A DNA stretch of 64,000 nt from contig NZ_CP150096.1 in NCBI RefSeq assembly GCF_038396765.1, positions 6,453,701-6,517,700 of the forward strand, written 5' to 3'. The notes under the pieces are model-generated. The model saw nothing but the letters and a program-made list of their open reading frames with translations. It did not search any database and was not told the DNA's origin. The position numbers and the translations under genes are program-made. The DNA is from Chitinophaga caseinilytica. Lineage in GTDB: Bacteria; Bacteroidota; Bacteroidia; Chitinophagales; Chitinophagaceae. Below are positions 25,199 to 34,800 of this stretch, one piece after another. How positions within the stretch are numbered: the first letter of the stretch is position 1; the number at the start of each line of letters is the position of its first letter.

Positions 25199-26686
25199 TT
25201 ATTTACCGTCGAGCCGGAGCATGCCGGATTTGGCGCGCTGGTCGAGGGAATTTTTGTAATCGTGGCCTTCCATATCGAGGCAGGTCTGGAAGTAAGTACG
25301 GGCTTTCTGTTTGTCGCCCGCTTTTTCATAGATGTACCCGGCCTGGAGCGCTGCCCTTGCGGCAAAGTATTCCGGCCGGTTGGTGCCGATCTTGATGGTG
25401 GCGTCGTACAGGCGAAGCGCGGCCGAATCGTTCCCCATTTCGTCGTAGATCCGGGCCAGGCGGTAGGCGTATTCCAGCTTTTGTTCCACCAGGGAGAAAT
25501 CGGTCGTTTTTTTGGACAGGAGCAGGTCGCGCGCTTCGGTATAAAATCCACCGTCGCTCAGCAACCGGGCTTTCAGCAGTACGGCGTTGGGCCATTTGCC
25601 GCTTTTGGCTTCTTTCTGCGCCTGTTTGTCGGCGTCCGTTTCCATATTGCCGCGTTGGGGAACGAGGTTCCGGTAATATTGCGCCTTCGTCATGTCGCCT
25701 TTCAGGTAATACGCCCAGCTCAGTCGCTGGAGGGCTTCCTTCATATAGAATTTGCCCCTGAAGCCGTTCACGAACTTTTCGAGGTGAGCGATGGCGTCGG
25801 CGTCGCCGCGTTCGAATTTCATGAGGCCCATTGCGTACTCGCTGTACCAGAGGTGTGCGTATTCAGGGCTCGGGCGGCGTTCTTCCAGCACCCGGATGCC
25901 CTGGTCGGCTTTCTGGTTATTGAGGCTCAGGTTGGCCACCATCAGGGCGAAAAGATAGTTATTTTTTGTGTCCAGCTGTTTTTTCTCCACGAAATCCCAG
26001 AGTTGTTCCGGTTTGTTTTCGATGAACAGCTTGAGGTAGCAATAGTAATAGTAGGATTCTTCGCGGAAGATATCGGCCACGGGGTCGCGGCTTTCGATGA
26101 CCTGCGAGAGGTTGCCCATTCCCTGTTTGATGCTGCCGCGGAGGCCGAGGATGTTGGTGATCCATTTATAGCCTTCGGGGATGGTGCCGAACACGGTTTG
26201 CATGGGCCCGAGGATCATTTTATTGGGCAGGAAGCCAGGATACTTGCGCTCATTGTCTTTCAGGGTGATGTAAGATTTGCGCACTTCCCAGACGGCGTCC
26301 CACTTTTCCCCGAATTTCACTTTGATGAGGGCCCACTGGAATTTCACCACCGCCTGTGTGTAGAGGTAAAACGGACTGTCTTCCGGGCCTTCCGCGAGCT
26401 TGTCCAGCCGCGTGGCGCGCATTTTCCGTTGCTGGGCGTAGGCGCCGGCGTCTTCATTGAAAAACAGGGTGAAGAAATCCGCATAGTTCTCGATGAAATA
26501 TGGCAGGAGGTTGTCGGGGTTTTCGCGTTTTTCCGCTTCCAGGAGCCCGATGCCCGTTTGCAAACGGAGCTGCATGATCGCGTGATAGGCTTGCTGGCAG
26601 CGGTCGTTGAAATCGTACCGGGGCTGCCGCGCGCTCACGGGCACGACTATACTGCATATCAGGGCGAAGAGGAGTATAAAACGCAT
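25199..26686 (-). CDS. exported tetratricopeptide-repeat protein
   Basis: 495 residues. A signal peptide (LLFALICSIVVPVSA) precedes a run of helical hairpins with TPR character, clearest at about residues 250-330 and 370-480 (ARIYDEMGNDSAALRLYDAT, AGYIYEKAGDKQKARTYFQT). There are no other domains. It probably acts as a periplasmic protein-protein scaffold. The position upstream of recN is conserved-looking by spacing, but a shared role is not evident. The -7 box TATTTTTG is only 5 nt from the ATG, so the mRNA would be leaderless, and that box is also the T tract of the terminator of the preceding operon. Confidence 0.85.
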   Translation of the reverse strand: MRFILLFALICSIVVPVSARQPRYDFNDRCQQAYHAIMQLRLQTGIGLLEAEKRENPDNLLPYFIENYADFFTLFFNEDAGAYAQQRKMRATRLDKLAEGPEDSPFYLYTQAVVKFQWALIKVKFGEKWDAVWEVRKSYITLKDNERKYPGFLPNKMILGPMQTVFGTIPEGYKWITNILGLRGSIKQGMGNLSQVIESRDPVADIFREESYYYYCYLKLFIENKPEQLWDFVEKKQLDTKNNYLFALMVANLSLNNQKADQGIRVLEERRPSPEYAHLWYSEYAMGLMKFERGDADAIAHLEKFVNGFRGKFYMKEALQRLSWAYYLKGDMTKAQYYRNLVPQRGNMETDADKQAQKEAKSGKWPNAVLLKARLLSDGGFYTEARDLLLSKKTTDFSLVEQKLEYAYRLARIYDEMGNDSAALRLYDATIKIGTNRPEYFAARAALQAGYIYEKAGDKQKARTYFQTCLDMEGHDYKNSLDQRAKSGMLRLDGK

Positions 26687-26691
26687 AGGGG

Positions 26692-26733
26692 CAAAAATAA
26701 GGAACTCCGCGCAATGGATATGCGCGGAGTTCC
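26692..26733 (-). terminator. terminator of the nif3-like/zinc-ribbon operon, overlapping a promoter
   Basis: A perfect 13-bp stem (26701-26713 with 26721-26733) and a 7-nt loop, followed on the minus strand by TTATTTTTG. The last eight of these bases (26699-26692, TATTTTTG) also match the -7 consensus for the TPR gene that starts 5 nt further on. Confidence 0.75.
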
Positions 26734-26762
26734 TAACATGTTATTATTTCGGCTACCGGAAC

Positions 26763-27515
26763 TTAAATGGTTACGGTGGCGTCGAGATCATTATCTACCA
26801 AGATACGTCCGCAATGTTCGCAAACGATGATCTTTTTGCGGTGGCGGATTTCCGCCTGGCGTTGCGGGGGGATGGCGTTGAAGCAGCCGCCGCAGGAATC
26901 GCGCACGACGGTTACCACGGCCAGGCCGTTGCGGTAGTTCTTGCGGATTTTTTCGTAAGCGGCGAGCAGGCGGGCATCCACTTTGGTGCGGGCATCTTCG
27001 CTTTGCTTTTCGAACCCTTTTTCTTCTTTTTCGGTTTCGCCGATGATTTTCTCCAGTTCCCCTTTCTTATGTTTCAGGTTGGTTTCCTTGTCGCCGATGG
27101 TGCGCTTGGCTACCTCGAGGGAGCGGGATTTTTCCTTGATATCGTCGTTAGCGTCGCGGATGTGCTTTTCTGCCAGTTTGATCTCCAGCTGCTGCATTTC
27201 GATCTCTTTGGAGATGGCTTCGAATTCGCGGCTGTTCTTCACGTTATCCTGCTGCTTCTCGTATTTCTTGGCCAGCGCTTCCGCGTCTTTGATGGCGTTT
27301 TTCTTGGCGGCTACGAAATCCTGGATGCCTTTGATCTCGTCTTCGATATGAGCCAAACGGTGGTTCAGGCCCTCAATCTCATCCTCAAGATCCCGCACTT
27401 CGATCGGCAACTCCCCTTTCAGGATCTGGATTTCATCCAACTTGGAATCGATCTTCTGTAACCGCAGTACAGAAACCAGCTTTTCCTCGACGTTGTATTC
27501 TTTTACAGTAGCCAT
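26763..27515 (-). CDS. coiled-coil protein with C4 zinc ribbon
   Basis: 250 residues. A long coiled coil (about residues 15-185, rich in Glu, Lys and Leu) ends in a C4 zinc ribbon: CGGCFNAIPPQ (two Cys) and VCEHCGRILV (two Cys). This is the zf-RING_7/CdsZ-like family found widely in bacteria, often thought to bind nucleic acid or a secretion partner. It begins only 3 nt after the stop of the nif3-like gene, so the two are one transcription unit ending at the 13-bp terminator. The function in Bacteroidota is not known to me. Confidence 0.88.
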   Translation of the reverse strand: MATVKEYNVEEKLVSVLRLQKIDSKLDEIQILKGELPIEVRDLEDEIEGLNHRLAHIEDEIKGIQDFVAAKKNAIKDAEALAKKYEKQQDNVKNSREFEAISKEIEMQQLEIKLAEKHIRDANDDIKEKSRSLEVAKRTIGDKETNLKHKKGELEKIIGETEKEEKGFEKQSEDARTKVDARLLAAYEKIRKNYRNGLAVVTVVRDSCGGCFNAIPPQRQAEIRHRKKIIVCEHCGRILVDNDLDATVTI

Positions 27516-27518
27516 GTA

Positions 27519-28613
27519 TTATAAATAATTTACCGGGTTTGTGTTGATGGTAGATTTTAGAGGCGCGAAGTTACTAAAATTTTCAGTCAATATATGATAA
27601 AATAAGTCTACTGCGAACTGTTCGCTTTCAAAATGTCCGACATCTGCTATAATTAATTGATTTTCAGCATCAAAAAATTCATGGTATTTGAAATCGGCCG
27701 AAATGTAGGCATCCGCCCCGGCGCTCCGGGCCTGCCTGAGCAGGAAACTCCCCGCCCCGCCGCACACCGCCACTTTCCGCACATTTTTGCCCCGCAGGGG
27801 GGTATAGCGCACGCATCCCGTGCGGAAACGCTCCTTCACCATGCGGAGAAAAGCCATTTCGTCCATCCCTTCCGGCAGCTCGCCGATCAGCCCCGATCCT
27901 ACCTCGGCCCAGCGGTTTTCCAGCTTCACCACGTCGTACGCCACCTCCTCGTAAGGATGCGCCTGGTGCAGGGCGGCCGTCACCGCTCCTTCCAGCTGCG
28001 CCGGGAATATAACCTCCACCTTCACTTCCGCCTCGCCATGCCGCTCGCCGGGCTTGCCGACGAAGGGGGCCGTTCCCTCGCCGCCCTTGAATGTCCCCGT
28101 TCCTTCATGGTAAAAGCTGCATTCGCTGTAATTCCCGATATGCCCCGCCCCCGCGGCAAACAGTGCATCCTGCACCGCCGACGCGTGCCCGGCCGGCACA
28201 AAGGTGTACAACTTGCGCAAAAGGCCCTGTTTCGGGTCGAGGACGCGGGTTTTCTCCAGCCCCAGCTGCTTCGCCATCATGGCGCTGACACCGGCGCGCA
28301 CATTGTCGAGGTTCGTATGGGCCGCATACACCGCAATATCGTTCTTGATGGCCTTGATCGCCACCCTTTCCACGTAATTGCGGCCCGTGATGCGCTTCAG
28401 CCCCCCGAAAACGATCGGGTGATGCGCGATCACCAGGTTGCAACCCTTTTCGATGGCTTCGTCGATCACCGCCTCCGTGGCGTCCAGTGTGAGGAGCACG
28501 CCTTTCACCTCCCATCCGGCCTGGCCGAACAGCAACCCCGCATTGTCATAACTTTCCTGGTAAGCCGGCGGCGCAAACCGCTCGATCACTTGTATGATGG
28601 ATTGAATCGTCAT
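27519..28613 (-). CDS. Nif3-like dinuclear metal centre hexameric protein
   Basis: 364 residues from the ATG at 28613; an in-frame ATG 9 codons upstream (28640) and a TTG are alternatives. The Nif3/YbgI family has a two-metal site built of His and Glu residues: seen here are IAHHPIVFGG and AHTNLDN near the N-terminus, and ADVGHFESEQFAVDL near the C-terminus. The central insert (about residues 125-230) is the PII-like domain found in longer members. It is often called a GTP cyclohydrolase 1 type 2 homologue, but the true reaction is unproven. It forms a compact operon with the zinc-ribbon gene. Confidence 0.9.
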   Translation of the reverse strand: MTIQSIIQVIERFAPPAYQESYDNAGLLFGQAGWEVKGVLLTLDATEAVIDEAIEKGCNLVIAHHPIVFGGLKRITGRNYVERVAIKAIKNDIAVYAAHTNLDNVRAGVSAMMAKQLGLEKTRVLDPKQGLLRKLYTFVPAGHASAVQDALFAAGAGHIGNYSECSFYHEGTGTFKGGEGTAPFVGKPGERHGEAEVKVEVIFPAQLEGAVTAALHQAHPYEEVAYDVVKLENRWAEVGSGLIGELPEGMDEMAFLRMVKERFRTGCVRYTPLRGKNVRKVAVCGGAGSFLLRQARSAGADAYISADFKYHEFFDAENQLIIADVGHFESEQFAVDLFYHILTENFSNFAPLKSTINTNPVNYL

Positions 28614-28646
28614 ATCTTCAAGATAGTCAACATTCCGCATCCGCAA

Positions 28647-28676
28647 TTGTTGGCGCGGATTAGTTGATTAGATTTG
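28647..28676 (+). promoter_or_regulatory. candidate promoter of the M32 carboxypeptidase gene (TTG-19-TAGATTTG)
   Basis: TTG (28647-28649), a 19-bp spacer and TAGATTTG (28669-28676). The ATG lies 18 nt further on. Confidence 0.6.
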
Positions 28677-28694
28677 TAAAATAAACCGCTTTTC

Positions 28695-30212
28695 ATGACA
28701 GTGCAAAAAACTTCAGCAGACCTTTACCAGGACTATACCGCCCGGATGCAGCAAATCGCCGACGTACGCAATTCCGTGTCCATCCTCGGATGGGACCAGG
28801 AAACTTACCTCCCCGAAAAAGGCGCGGAATTCCGCGGCCGCCAGATCACCACGCTCAGCACCATTTCCCACGAACTGTCTACCTCCCCCGCCCTCGGCGA
28901 TCTCCTCCAGGAGCTGAAAAGCCGCCAGGACCTCGACGACGTGCAGCGCCGCAACGTGGAACTGTCTGCCGAAGACTTCGAAAAACAGCGGAAATACCCC
29001 AGCTCCTTCGTAGCCGAACTTTCTACCGCCTCCAACGCCGCCTATCACGCCTGGATCAAATCCCGCAAGGAAAAAGACTTTTCCGTGTTTGAACCGCTGC
29101 TGGCCAAAATGGTGGAACTGAAGAAAAAGGAAGCCGACATCCTCGGATACACCGGCCATCCTTACGACGCGCTGCTCAATGAATACGAAAAAGGCGCAGA
29201 CGTATCCATGCTCGACGCCATTTTCCGGGACGTGCGCCAGTCGCTCCACCCCCTGCTGCAGCAAATTGCCCTTCAAACCCCGCCAGACAAGAAGTTCCTG
29301 AACCGGCTCTATCCCAAAGACCAGCAATGGCAGTTCGGGATCGATATCCTCAAAGCCATGGGCTATGATTTCGGCGCGGGCAGGCAGGATGTGTCCGAAC
29401 ACCCTTTCACCACGAGCTTCAACCCGCTGGACGTCCGCGTAACCACGCGCATCGACGAGCAGGACCTCGGCAACATGACCTGGAGCTGCATCCACGAAGG
29501 CGGCCACGCCCTGTACGAACAGGGTTTACCCGTGGAACAGTACGGCCTTCCCTGCGGCGAAGCGGCCAGCCTGGGCATCCACGAATCGCAAAGCCGGCTC
29601 TGGGAGAACAATGTAGGCAGGAGCCTCATTTTCTGGCAGAAACATTACGGCCATCTCCAGGGGCTGTTCCGCGCCAACCTGCAAGCCGTACCCATCATGG
29701 ATTTCTACAAAGCCATCAACCAGGTGCAACCATCGCTGATCCGCACCGAAGCCGATGAGCTCACCTACCATTTCCATATCATGATCCGTTACGAAATCGA
29801 AAAGGGATTGATCGGTGGCGATTTGCAGACGAAAGACCTGCGCGACATCTGGAACCAATACTATCTCGATTTCCTCAATGTGAAAGTGACAGACGATATG
29901 CACGGGGTGCTGCAGGACATTCACTGGAGCCACGGCGCCTTCGGATACTTCCCGACGTATTCGCTCGGCAGTTTTTATGCGGCGCAGTTCTTTTCTGCCG
30001 CCCGCAAGCAGATCACGGGGCTGGACAGCGCCATCGCCGATGGCCGGTACAACGGGCTGCTGCTTTGGCTGAGGGATAATATCCACCGCCATGGCAGGTA
30101 TTACACGTCCAACGAGTTATGCGAAAAAGTGACCGGTGAGAAGCTCAATTTCAAACATTTCATGGCGTACGCGCAGGAGAAATACGGGAAGATGTATAAT
30201 TTGGGGGTGTGA
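28695..30212 (+). CDS. M32 family metallocarboxypeptidase
   Basis: 505 residues, the normal length of thermostable carboxypeptidase 1 (Taq-type). It removes C-terminal residues from peptides in the cytoplasm. The zinc motif HEGGH (near residue 266) is followed by the family blocks GIHESQSRLWENNVGRS and IRTEADELTYHFHIMIRYE, and the N-terminal SILGWDQETYLP. There is no signal peptide. It has its own promoter and ends at a bidirectional terminator, so it is a single-gene unit. Confidence 0.93.
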   Translation: MTVQKTSADLYQDYTARMQQIADVRNSVSILGWDQETYLPEKGAEFRGRQITTLSTISHELSTSPALGDLLQELKSRQDLDDVQRRNVELSAEDFEKQRKYPSSFVAELSTASNAAYHAWIKSRKEKDFSVFEPLLAKMVELKKKEADILGYTGHPYDALLNEYEKGADVSMLDAIFRDVRQSLHPLLQQIALQTPPDKKFLNRLYPKDQQWQFGIDILKAMGYDFGAGRQDVSEHPFTTSFNPLDVRVTTRIDEQDLGNMTWSCIHEGGHALYEQGLPVEQYGLPCGEAASLGIHESQSRLWENNVGRSLIFWQKHYGHLQGLFRANLQAVPIMDFYKAINQVQPSLIRTEADELTYHFHIMIRYEIEKGLIGGDLQTKDLRDIWNQYYLDFLNVKVTDDMHGVLQDIHWSHGAFGYFPTYSLGSFYAAQFFSAARKQITGLDSAIADGRYNGLLLWLRDNIHRHGRYYTSNELCEKVTGEKLNFKHFMAYAQEKYGKMYNLGV

Positions 30213-30255
30213 AAACATATCCATTCCTGATGCTATCAACATCCTTGACAGACAT

Positions 30256-30283
30256 AAAAAAAGGGGCTTAACGGCCCCTTTTT
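30256..30283. terminator. bidirectional terminator between the M32 and rhodanese-thioredoxin genes
   Basis: GGGGC (30263-30267), a 6-nt loop and GCCCC (30274-30278), with seven A before and five T after. It can end both converging transcripts. Confidence 0.85.
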
Positions 30284-30286
30284 CAT

Positions 30287-30964
30287 TTATTTCATCGCTT
30301 TGCGGAATTCTTCCGGTTCCACGGCCCCGGATTTCCGCCAGACTTCCTTCCCGTTCCTGTACAGGATAAAAGTAGGCAATTCGGTGGCGTTGATGGCCTT
30401 CATGACATCGGTGTCGTTTCCGCCGTCGACGTTGAGGATTTTGATTTTCTTTTCTTCGGTGAACTGTTTCACCATGGGCGCCATTTTGCGGCAGGGCGGG
30501 CACCATTCGGCGCCAACGTCTACCAGGATCCACTGGCTGCTGGAGATGGCCTGTTTGTAGAGGTCCATGCTCATTTGCGGCACTTTTTCGCCCCCGGCGA
30601 TGGGTTTGCTTTCGGCTCTCCAGGCGTTGATGCCGCCGGAAAGGTCGGTCACGTCTTTGAAACCGTTATCTGCCAGCCATTTGGCTGCAGCGCCGCTCCG
30701 GCCGCCTACGAGGCAGTATACGAATACGGGTTTGGACTTGTCGAGGGATTTGACGCGATGGGCGAATTCTTCCTTGTTGGTGAAATCGGCCTGGAGCGCG
30801 TTGGGCAGGTGGCCGGTCTTGAATTCCTTGGCGGTGCGGACATCGAGCAGCTGAACGTCTGTCTGGCGAAGGCCTTTTTCAAACATATCGGCCGAAACGG
30901 TCTGTTGGGCGTTGGCAAAGGTTACGCTACAGAGCAAAGCGGCAATGGCTATGAGATTTTTCAT
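30287..30964 (-). CDS. exported rhodanese-thioredoxin fusion protein
   Basis: 225 residues. A signal peptide (IAIAALLCSVTFANA) leads to a rhodanese domain (about 22-112), with active-site loop CLVGGRSG, and then a thioredoxin domain (about 128-225) with WCPPC and the cis-Pro region ELPTFILY. The two would meet in the periplasm: rhodanese for sulfane sulfur or as a binding module, thioredoxin for thiol-disulfide exchange. The rhodanese Cys and both thioredoxin Cys are present, so both halves may be active. The substrates are unknown; sulfur transfer directly between the domains is an inference. Confidence 0.9.
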   Translation of the reverse strand: MKNLIAIAALLCSVTFANAQQTVSADMFEKGLRQTDVQLLDVRTAKEFKTGHLPNALQADFTNKEEFAHRVKSLDKSKPVFVYCLVGGRSGAAAKWLADNGFKDVTDLSGGINAWRAESKPIAGGEKVPQMSMDLYKQAISSSQWILVDVGAEWCPPCRKMAPMVKQFTEEKKIKILNVDGGNDTDVMKAINATELPTFILYRNGKEVWRKSGAVEPEEFRKAMK

Positions 30965-31029
30965 CGGTTTCCTTGATTGTTTTGTCTTTAACGGCTAATC
31001 CCATAAAGATACACAATCCGCGGGAAACC

Positions 31030-31635
31030 TTACGACCGGCGGCGGCCTACGCTGTCGAGCTTCCGGAAATTGATGAACACTTCCCGTCCCGACCTTGCGG
31101 GATGCGAGTTATAGCAGGGGGCGAAGGTTTTGAAAGCGAAATACGGTTCGAACATCCTGCGGTAGACTTTGATGCCGCCGCCGAACGGGGGGCCGGGCTC
31201 GTCGAACTCGCGGTTGAAGAGCACCCCTACCAGGCGACCTTCTTCCCAGAGGAGGTCGTACATATGCCGCGCGTAGGCTTGCCGGAGGGCGGGGTCCAGC
31301 GCGCAAAGGAAGGTTTGTTCCACGATCAGGTCGTACTCCGCCTCATGCTCGAAAAAGTCCCCGGTTTCGAATTTGATCCCCGTCCCGGAGAATTTCTGCT
31401 TCAAACGGTCGATGATCACGGAAGAAATATCCAGCACGGTAATATCGCGGAACCCACTGTCCCACAAATACTTGGCTTCATAACTGTTGCCACCGCCCGG
31501 GATGAGCACCCGGAGGTTCTTGTTGGGCAGTTGATCGAAATAATCCCGCAAAGGGGGTGATACGGTTCCCATGTCCCATTCGGTTTCCCCGCGCTCATAG
31601 CGCGCATTCCAATAAGCTTTATCCAATTCAGCCAT
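31030..31635 (-). CDS. TPMT-family class I SAM methyltransferase
   Basis: 201 residues from the second ATG (31635); the first, two codons upstream at 31641, is equally usable. The N-terminal signature YWNARYERGETEWDMG with SPPL is that of the thiopurine S-methyltransferase family, and the SAM loop is VLIPGGGNSYEAKYL with LDIS after it, then DFFEHEAEYDLIVEQTFLCAL. Bacterial members methylate thiols or selenium and tellurium oxyanions, but the natural substrate is usually unclear, as here. It ends 65 nt from the rhodanese-thioredoxin gene on the same strand; the sulfur theme is suggestive only. Confidence 0.85.
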   Translation of the reverse strand: MAELDKAYWNARYERGETEWDMGTVSPPLRDYFDQLPNKNLRVLIPGGGNSYEAKYLWDSGFRDITVLDISSVIIDRLKQKFSGTGIKFETGDFFEHEAEYDLIVEQTFLCALDPALRQAYARHMYDLLWEEGRLVGVLFNREFDEPGPPFGGGIKVYRRMFEPYFAFKTFAPCYNSHPARSGREVFINFRKLDSVGRRRS

Positions 31636-31837
31636 ATCCATTTGGTTTGGAATTCGGACGTAAATCCAAGTAAATGTACTTCTTACACATCCGTTACGGG
31701 GGCAAATAAATAATTAATCGCTTAACACGATGAAAACATAATGTTAATATAAACAGATAATTCTTTTTTAAATATTATTTTTACCTCTTTGACACAAAAG
31801 CCCCGAGCGGGTATACCTCCAATTTTCGGGTAAACCT

Positions 31838-34800
31838 ATGATCAACCGACGCCAACTGAAAAACCATATTGCGGCCGTATGCTGCTGCCTGACTATTTTC
31901 TGTTCGTTCACTGCCCGTGCACAACAAGCCTCGTTTTCCGCCGACGTCACCGCCGGCTGCGCACCACTGACGGTTTCCTTCAACAATACTTCCGACGCCG
32001 GCGCCACCTGGGACTGGGATTTCCAGCTGGGCGCCCATTCCACCAACCAGCACGCTTCCAAGGTGTTTACGGTGCCCGGCACCTATAACGTCCGGTTAAC
32101 CGCCACCTACCCCGGCGGTACCCGAACGGCCACGCAGACCATCACCGTATACCAGAACCCCGTGCCCAGGTTCTCCGCCACACCACTGTCGGGCTGCACG
32201 CCCATGAACGTCCAGTTCACCGACGCCTCCACTCCCGGATCGGGCACCATCCGCTCCATCACCTGGGATTTCGGCGACGGCAACTCCGCTTCCGGGGCCA
32301 GTGTTTCCCATACCTTCAACGTCAACGGCGCCTTCTCCATCTCCACCATCGTGGAAAACAGCTTCGGCTGCAAGGAAGGCCTCACCCTGCCCCAATATAT
32401 CCGCGTGGGCAGCACGCCCCAGATCGATTTCGTGTCGGACGTTCAGACTTCCTGCACCACGCCCCTCACCGTCAACTTCCGCAGCAGCGGGCCCGGCGGG
32501 CTCACCTACGCCTGGGATTTCGGGGACCCGGTTTCCGGTGCCGCCAACACATCCGCCGCCCAGCATCCCGCGCATACATACGCCAATGAAGGCAGCTACA
32601 CCGTCACGCTCCGGGCACGCACGCCCGAAGGTTGCGAGAACACCGTCTCCAAAACGGCGTTCGTGGTGATCCAGCGCACGCGGACGGATTTTGTGGTAGA
32701 CGGCACTGCCTGTATCGGCGCGCCTACCCGGTTCCGGAATACCACGTCGCCGAACCCCACCCTTTCCAGCTGGACTTTCCCGGACGGGAGCACTTCTTCC
32801 GGCAGGGACGCGTCTTTCAACTTCACGGCGCCCGGCACGTATAACGTGACGCTGACGTCGGGCAGGCCGGGCTGCCTGGAAACCGTGACCAAAGCGATCA
32901 CCGTGCACCCAAGGCCCACGGCGGGTTTCACGGCAACGCCCAGGATCAGTTGCGCCGCGCCGTTCGATGTGCAGTTCACCTCCACGTCTACCGGCGCATC
33001 TACCTACCAGTGGACGTTCGGCGACGGCACCACCGGCACCGGCCCTTCCCCGCGGCATACCTACAACAACTTCGGCCAGTTCGACGTAACGCTCGATGTT
33101 TCCAACGCCGCAGGCTGTACCGACCGGCTTTCCATGAACGATTTCATCATCGCCGAGCGGCCGCAGGCGGTGATCGACGTGCCTGACCCCGAGGGCTGTA
33201 TCCCCCACACCGCCGCATTCAGCGCCCGGTTGCTGACGGCCGGCGTCATCACCGGCTACCAGTGGGATTTCGGGGACCCGGCTTCCGGCGCCGCCAACAC
33301 TTCCACTTCGCCCAATCCATCGCATACCTATACTAACGAAGGCGCCTATACGGTGCGCCTGGTGCTCATGGTGAACGGTACCTGCCGGGTAGATCTGCAA
33401 ACTACCGCGCGGGCGGGCCGCATTCCCGTCGTGGAGTTCGACGCGAACCCGAAAGCGCCCTGTCAAAGCGACCCCGTGAGCTTCACCAACCTTTCCCAGC
33501 CCCGCGGCACGGAATGGGAATGGGTATTGCCGGAAGACGGCGGGATGATCCTGCGCACCGAAAACCCCGTGTACCGGTTCCGCAACCTCGGCCTGCACGA
33601 TGTTACCCTCACCGTCAACAATTACGGTTGCCGCCGCACCCTCACCAAACCCGATTTCATCCGCATCCTCCCGCCCATCGCCAATTTCGGGATGAGCAAT
33701 CCCTGTTCCGATAAAATGCGCGTAACGTTCACCGACCTTTCCGACTTCGGCCCCATTCCCGGAACGCCGCGGTTCTGGAAATGGGAATTCGGCGACGGGA
33801 ATACATCCACCAACCCATCGCCCACACACGTTTACGCCACGCCCGGCACGTACAGCGTGAGGCTGGTCGTGACCGACGGGAATTGCGAATCGGAAATGAC
33901 GCAGGTGGTAGACATCATCGATGAGCGGCCCGTGATCAGCGCCGCACCGGAAGTCTGCGCCGCCAATCCGCTCGTGTTCTCGCGCAGCAATGTGGACGAA
34001 AACAATATCGTTCGCTGGGAATGGAACTGGGGAGACGGGACGTATGCGCCCGTTGGTGGTAACAATATCGCCAAGGTTTTCTCGCAACCGGGGCGTTATA
34101 ATGTAGTGCTGACCGTGACCGACCGCAATAACTGCGTGACTTCGTCTAACGTGCTCGACATCCAGGTGAACGGTTCCACGGCCAATTTCGCGGTGACGGG
34201 CAGGCGTTGTGAGGGCGATGAGCAGACATTCAACGACGCGTCCACTTCCTTCCACGGCAAAGCGATCGAAAGCTGGACCTGGAATTTCGGGGACGGGACG
34301 GCCGATGAAATCGTGACAACCAAACCCACTAATTACAAACACGCTTTCGCTTCCAGCGGCACTTTCAACGTGGTGCTCCAGGTGAAAGACGAAGCCGGCT
34401 GCCTGACTTCGATTTCACGGCCGGTGACCGTGCGCGACGTAGAAGCGGGGTTCCAGGCGCCTGCGCAGGTGGCCTGTAAGAATACCGGGTTCCAGTTCAG
34501 CAATACTTCCACCGGCACCAACCTTACCTATGCCTGGGATTTCGGGGACAATTCCTCCTCCACCGACCGGCATCCGCTGAAAACGTTTACCACTGCGGGT
34601 ATTTACACCATAAAACTGACAGTGACGGACGATGAAGGATGTACGTCCACTGAAACCAAAAACCAGTTCATCACCGTTCCCGATCCGCAGGCGAAGTTCA
34701 CCGTTCCCGGACAGGTGGCGCAATGCCCGCCGGCCCTCGTTTCGCCCGACAACCAAAGTACCGGATATGCACGCGCTGTATGGGAATTCGGGGACAACAG

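Noticed and set aside
25177..25551. A 125-codon extension at the N-terminus of RecN.
   Set aside because: It is read inside the TPR gene and has no RecN similarity; the ATG at 25176 starts the standard RecN sequence.
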